Assembly (NCBI RefSeq): GCF_900112365.1
Contig: NZ_FOLQ01000004.1
Coordinates: forward strand, 310,001 to 374,000
From: Spirosoma endophyticum
Lineage (GTDB): Bacteria > Bacteroidota > Bacteroidia > Cytophagales > Spirosomataceae
Reading direction: 5' to 3'
Length of the DNA stretch: 64,000 bases
In this document: positions 60,944 to 64,000 of the stretch, in pieces
Numbering within the stretch: position 1 is the stretch's first letter
How the letters are laid out: the number at the start of each line of letters is the position of its first letter
Notes under the pieces: generated by a model
What the model was told of the DNA's origin: nothing
Databases searched by the model: none
The model's input: the letters and a program-made list of their open reading frames with translations, nothing else
Program-made: the position numbers and the translations under genes

Positions 60944-62029
60944 TCACAAAATCTGTTCAAGCATCTGGATATACCCCTCTACGCCCTCGCTGATTTCTCG
61001 TAGATAGATGAACTCATCAGCTGAATGCGACCGGCTCGAATGGCCCGGACCGCACTTGAGCGAAGGACAATTCAATACGGCCTGATCGGACGTAGTAGGC
61101 GAACCATAGGTGTGACGACCTAGTGCAAGGCCAGCCTGCACAATGGGGTGATCGACAGGAATAGAAGATGGTTTTAACCGAATTGAGCGCGGTTTCACTT
61201 CCGACTGGAGGTTGGTTCGAAGAGTTTCAACGATCTCTTCAAGGGTGTACTGTTCCGTCACACGTACGTCGATCGTGAACGTACAGGCGTCAGGCACTAC
61301 GTTATGTTGCGTACCCGCATTGATGATCGTTACCGATAATTTGACCGGTCCCAGTGTGGGCGATACTTTCGGAAACTGATACGTAGTGAGCCAATTAATA
61401 TCCCGAATGGCTTTGTAAATAGCGTTCTCGCCCTCATCGCGGGCAGCATGGCCACTAACGCCGTGGGCCGTACAGTCAATGACAAGCAGCCCTTTTTCGG
61501 CAATGGCCAGTTGCATTTCGGTAGGTTCGCCAACAATGGCAAAACTGATTGGTGGCAATTCGGGCAACAAAAGTTCCAGTCCATCGCGGCCAGAAATTTC
61601 TTCTTCAGCCGAAGCGGCCATGACGATGTTGTAAGCCATGTCGGGCCGGTCATAAAAGAAAACAAACGTAGCAATCAGTGAAACCAGGCAACCACCGGCA
61701 TCATTACTACCCAGGCCAAACAATTTGTCGTCGTGTTCAATTGGTTCAAACGGGTCGAGTGTCCAGGACTTATTGGGTTTCACCGTATCATGGTGCGAGT
61801 TCAGCAGCAGCGTCAGTTTTTCGGGATCGAAATAACGATTTTTAGCCCAGATGTTGTTCTTCAGCCGATCGAATGGAATCTGTTTCTCCTGAAAAAATGC
61901 TTCGATTATCTCAGCGGTACGGTCTTCCTCCCGGCTGAACGACGGTGTTGAAATAAGTCGTTTGAGCAAGGCAAGCGCATCAGCCGAAAGGGCCGTTTGG
62001 GACAAGGTTGGAACGTTTAATTCAGCCAT
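60944..62029 (-). CDS. M20 family metallohydrolase, ArgE/DapE type
   Basis: A 361-residue di-zinc amidohydrolase. The metal and catalytic residues are visible: NSHHDTVKPNKSW (His and Asp), GSNDAGGCLV (bridging Asp), ASAEEEISGRDG (catalytic Glu pair), VGEPTEMQLAIAEKG and CGPGHSSRSHSADEF (His). In Bacteroidota this short type is the arginine-pathway N-acetyl- or N-succinyl-ornithine deacylase. A TATCTTTG box at 62050-62057 lies between the chosen ATG at 62029 and a longer frame start, and supports the shorter one. No arg genes are adjacent. Confidence 0.88.
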   Translation of the reverse strand: MAELNVPTLSQTALSADALALLKRLISTPSFSREEDRTAEIIEAFFQEKQIPFDRLKNNIWAKNRYFDPEKLTLLLNSHHDTVKPNKSWTLDPFEPIEHDDKLFGLGSNDAGGCLVSLIATFVFFYDRPDMAYNIVMAASAEEEISGRDGLELLLPELPPISFAIVGEPTEMQLAIAEKGLLVIDCTAHGVSGHAARDEGENAIYKAIRDINWLTTYQFPKVSPTLGPVKLSVTIINAGTQHNVVPDACTFTIDVRVTEQYTLEEIVETLRTNLQSEVKPRSIRLKPSSIPVDHPIVQAGLALGRHTYGSPTTSDQAVLNCPSLKCGPGHSSRSHSADEFIYLREISEGVEGYIQMLEQIL

Positions 62030-62049
62030 ACGGAATAGTGTTGACGGCT

Positions 62050-62057
62050 CAAAGATA
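62050..62057 (-). promoter_or_regulatory. -7 box for the M20 hydrolase gene
   Basis: The minus strand reads TATCTTTG (TAnnTTTG) 20 bp before the ATG at 62029. No -33 TTG at normal spacing is seen. Confidence 0.4.
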
Positions 62058-62104
62058 CAGTAACATGCATTGCTTGTGCCCGAATCTCTAATGAAATCCT
62101 GATA

Positions 62105-62158
62105 CAAGCAAACGGAGGTTATGTATGTTTCTATAACATAACAACCTCCGTTTGCTTG
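62105..62158 (-). terminator. Terminator hairpin after osmC
   Basis: CAAGCAAACGGAGGTT and AACCTCCGTTTGCTTG are perfect 16-bp complements; the stem can continue through GTTATG/CATAAC with a bulge. It lies 83 bp past the osmC stop and upstream of the M20 gene. Confidence 0.7.
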
Positions 62159-62241
62159 AACATTATCCCTTAAAACTGAACCTCGACTGTGCTACGTTCT
62201 GAATACAGTTTCCCGAAATTCTTCGCCGGGTATTTTACTCG

Positions 62242-62679
62242 TTAATTCTCTAACGTAGCGGTTTTTGTTACCTGGATGCTGGGATTAAGCGCCCTTGAAA
62301 TAACACACATTTTAGCCGCATTTTCCGCAACCTCTTCAAATTGTTCAGCCGTCATACCCGGCACTTTACCTTTGATTTGTAAGTCCACCGCCGTTACCGA
62401 CAGCGTATCGGTATCCAATGTAAGCGTGGCTGCGACGCTCAATTCATCGGGGGTAAAACCAGCTTGGGCCATAGTGGCGCTAGTGGCCATAGCGTAGCAT
62501 CCTGCATGGGCAGCCGCTAGCAGTTCTTCGGGGTTAGTACCCGCTTTACCATCTTCGCTAACGAGTCTGGTTTTGAATGAGTACGCGGTATTGTCTAACG
62601 CACCACTGAACGACGACATCGTGCCGGTTCCCTCTTGTAAGCCACCTTTCCAGACAGCTGAAGCTCTACGTTTTAACAT
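62242..62679 (-). CDS. osmC: OsmC family peroxiredoxin
   Basis: OsmC reduces organic hydroperoxides through two cysteines. Cys61 in AAAHAGCYAMATS and Cys125 in AAKMCVISRALNP are the redox pair. The N-terminal RRASAVWKGGLQEGTGTMSS and the NPEELLAAAHAGC block are typical of the OsmC rather than Ohr branch. The 145-residue product starts at MLKRRASAVW; ten upstream codons are dropped. It is a single-gene unit followed by a hairpin. Expression is usually tied to osmotic or stationary-phase stress, but no regulator is visible here. Confidence 0.92.
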   Translation of the reverse strand: MLKRRASAVWKGGLQEGTGTMSSFSGALDNTAYSFKTRLVSEDGKAGTNPEELLAAAHAGCYAMATSATMAQAGFTPDELSVAATLTLDTDTLSVTAVDLQIKGKVPGMTAEQFEEVAENAAKMCVISRALNPSIQVTKTATLEN

Positions 62680-62767
62680 ATTTGTGTAGTGAATGCGCGT
62701 TAATGGCATCCGTTTAGTTAACCTACAAAGCTTGCGAAGGGTTTATGCCTACCCATCTGGTACCGGT

Positions 62768-63652
62768 TTATGCTTCGGTGTAAGGAACGCCTTTTTCCCG
62801 TAAGAATGCCTTAATGACGTCAACGTGAACGCACTGCCCTACATTGAGAAAAGGATAGTTCGACACGCGGCTTTTGCGTCCATTGACCAATACTTCATGA
62901 TCCACGATATCGAAGCCGAGATGCAAGTGGCGCGTAGCCGACTGCATCCCATAAATAAGGCCCTTCATGTCGAACAAGGGGCCGCCACTTTGTCCCCGTA
63001 AGCCGGGGGTGCTCATTTCAATACCATTTACTGTGTTCGCTTCAGCCATTAACCGCGTTACAATACCATCGATAGGGAAGCTTGGCGACGTAACACGACC
63101 CGTTGTTGTCCACTCAATATCATCGGTGGCGGAGTTGTAGCGAAAGTTCGTAAACTCAGGAAAGGGATAACCCAGTCGGCATAAACTTCGACCCGGTTTT
63201 ATCCGACTACTGTCGCCCAGGAATGTAGCATGCGATCGGTATAATATTCGATTAAAGCCTTCGAAACGTAGCAGGGCCAGGTCCTGTGTCGGATGTTTAT
63301 CAATGGTCAGTTTCTGAAATTGATCCACACAACCAATAAAGTTGTTTCTTACCCGAATGATCGTATCAGCACTAAGCTTGAATTTGACCTCCAGTTTGCT
63401 GATAAGATGGGCTGCATTTTGCTCGCGCAATACGTCCCGGCGAGCGCCCTGAAACTCGCGATAATTATGGTAGATGGGATCACTTTGAGCGATCAGTTCG
63501 GCTACGTGTTTGCACGTAATGGCGCACCCCTCCTGATTTACAAAAAAAAGAGTAGCCGTCCCGGGAACAACCTCACTATGGCCATAAAGCCGAACAATAG
63601 AGTGCATGGGACGGGTAAACGAATCAACGCGTTCAATGGCGTCAACAAACAT
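62768..63652 (-). CDS. Trypsin-like serine protease domain protein (cytoplasmic)
   Basis: The 295-residue protein has a chymotrypsin-fold protease with His49 (GCAITCKHVAEL), Asp124 (TQDLALLRFEG) and Ser222 (GLRGQSGGPLFD). The oxyanion loop GxSGGP is intact. No signal peptide is present, so it should act inside the cell or by an unusual route. The ATG at 63652 is chosen because a TAAGTTTG -7 box at 63713-63720 would place a TTG start at 63715 before transcription. The natural target is unknown; the closest pattern is the trypsin-like peptidase group without extra domains. Confidence 0.82.
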   Translation of the reverse strand: MFVDAIERVDSFTRPMHSIVRLYGHSEVVPGTATLFFVNQEGCAITCKHVAELIAQSDPIYHNYREFQGARRDVLREQNAAHLISKLEVKFKLSADTIIRVRNNFIGCVDQFQKLTIDKHPTQDLALLRFEGFNRILYRSHATFLGDSSRIKPGRSLCRLGYPFPEFTNFRYNSATDDIEWTTTGRVTSPSFPIDGIVTRLMAEANTVNGIEMSTPGLRGQSGGPLFDMKGLIYGMQSATRHLHLGFDIVDHEVLVNGRKSRVSNYPFLNVGQCVHVDVIKAFLREKGVPYTEA

Positions 63653-63712
63653 ATGTAGAGATTGAGAATCGCCAAAAGGCGGTAAGTAAGCCTGCAAGTT
63701 AACCAATACCAA

Positions 63713-63720
63713 CAAACTTA
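63713..63720 (-). promoter_or_regulatory. -7 box for the trypsin-like gene
   Basis: The minus strand reads TAAGTTTG (TAnnTTTG) 60 bp before the chosen ATG. It helps settle the start. Confidence 0.4.
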
Positions 63721-63751
63721 CTCACCGGTCAATCCCCGCTCTAGCGACGAA

Positions 63752-64000
63752 TTATTTGTTTTTAGGCCTCACTTTTACTTCAGCCGGAACAACGGCCCCA
63801 CGATCGCCACTATCAGGTGGGGCTTGTTCAGGCGCATTCAGGTTATTATTCGTCGTATCGCCTTGTCGACCAAATACAGAGCTGTCGCTGGCTGCTGTGG
63901 TCGTTTCAGTACTCGCTTCTTTCTTTTTGCCGGAACAACTTCCAAACGTTAAACTTGAGCCGATGAAAAAACTTATCAGTAACCAGGAACGGACGGAACT
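63752..64000 (-). CDS. Lipoprotein of unknown function, 5' partial
   Basis: The frame is open to the right edge of the window and has no start codon inside it. The visible 82 residues begin within a signal sequence, WLLISFFIGSSLTFGSC, where Cys is in a lipobox-like position. A low-complexity polar region rich in Thr, Ser, Asn and Pro follows (for example TETTTAASDSS and PEQAPPDSG), and the protein ends VKVRPKNK. It is probably a small surface or periplasmic lipoprotein. No family is recognised. The stop is 99 bp upstream of the trypsin-like gene's ATG. Confidence 0.6.
   Translation of the reverse strand, partial: SSVRSWLLISFFIGSSLTFGSCSGKKKEASTETTTAASDSSVFGRQGDTTNNNLNAPEQAPPDSGDRGAVVPAEVKVRPKNK

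Noticed and set aside
1..64000. CRISPR arrays, tRNA or rRNA genes, transposases or prophage
   Set aside because: None was seen: no regularly spaced direct repeats, no recognised cloverleaf or rRNA sequence, and no transposase or integrase proteins.

Overview
The window reads as a chromosomal segment of a Bacteroidota member, most likely a Cytophagales soil or plant-associated genus such as Spirosoma or a relative. Reasons: a SusC/SusD pair, GH95, GH29 and GH105 glycoside hydrolases, a lactate-utilisation (Lut) system, and several Bacteroidota-type promoters (-33 TTG, -7 TAnnTTTG). No rRNA, tRNA, CRISPR array, IS element or phage gene was recognised. The genus is inferred; nothing in the window proves it.

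Layout. 1-9.9 kb is mostly housekeeping: panB (cut by the left edge), an RluA-type pseudouridine synthase, an aspartate-type aminotransferase, folK, a secreted SUMF1-fold protein, an ABC-F ATPase, a DedA protein and an aldehyde dehydrogenase. 9.4-14.2 kb is a MarR-controlled tripartite efflux locus (EmrA/EmrB/TolC types) with a divergent promoter and two operator-like palindromes. 14.3-23.4 kb holds an acyl carrier protein, ComB, GcvT, a TonB-like protein with MORN-type repeats, an osmoprotectant-type ABC importer coupled to a DUF427 gene, and a CocE-type hydrolase.

23.6-29.2 kb is a minus-strand carbohydrate/lactate cluster: an L-fucose-dehydrogenase-like SDR, a FucP-like permease, a RhaM-type mutarotase, LutA and LutB. 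A zeta-toxin-like kinase and an overlapping 52-residue gene sit between lutA and lutB. The order suggests non-phosphorylating L-fucose breakdown to pyruvate plus lactate, then lactate oxidation. 29.4-33.5 kb holds small secreted proteins, an XRE/DUF2975 pair, manA and a membrane protein.

33.7-53 kb is a carbohydrate-utilisation region. Its first part is a CE1-like esterase, an SGNH plus alpha/beta hydrolase fusion and GH95. After a bestrophin and a GntR regulator comes a minus-strand run: MFS transporter, L-fucose/L-arabinose isomerase-family protein, SusC, SusD, an 849-residue protein of unknown family with a GH42-like layout, an esterase and an SGNH hydrolase. Matching 20-bp palindromes precede the MFS and isomerase genes. 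54.9-58.3 kb is a lipid-modification group (HxlR regulator, desaturase, CFA-like methyltransferase) followed by a transglutaminase-like protein. 58.3-64 kb carries GH29, GH105, an ArgE-like M20 hydrolase, OsmC, a trypsin-like protease and a lipoprotein cut by the right edge.

Many intergenic gaps contain long inverted repeats (arms 16-43 bp). Some are probably ordinary terminators. Others share sequence cores with each other and look like members of dispersed palindromic repeat families.
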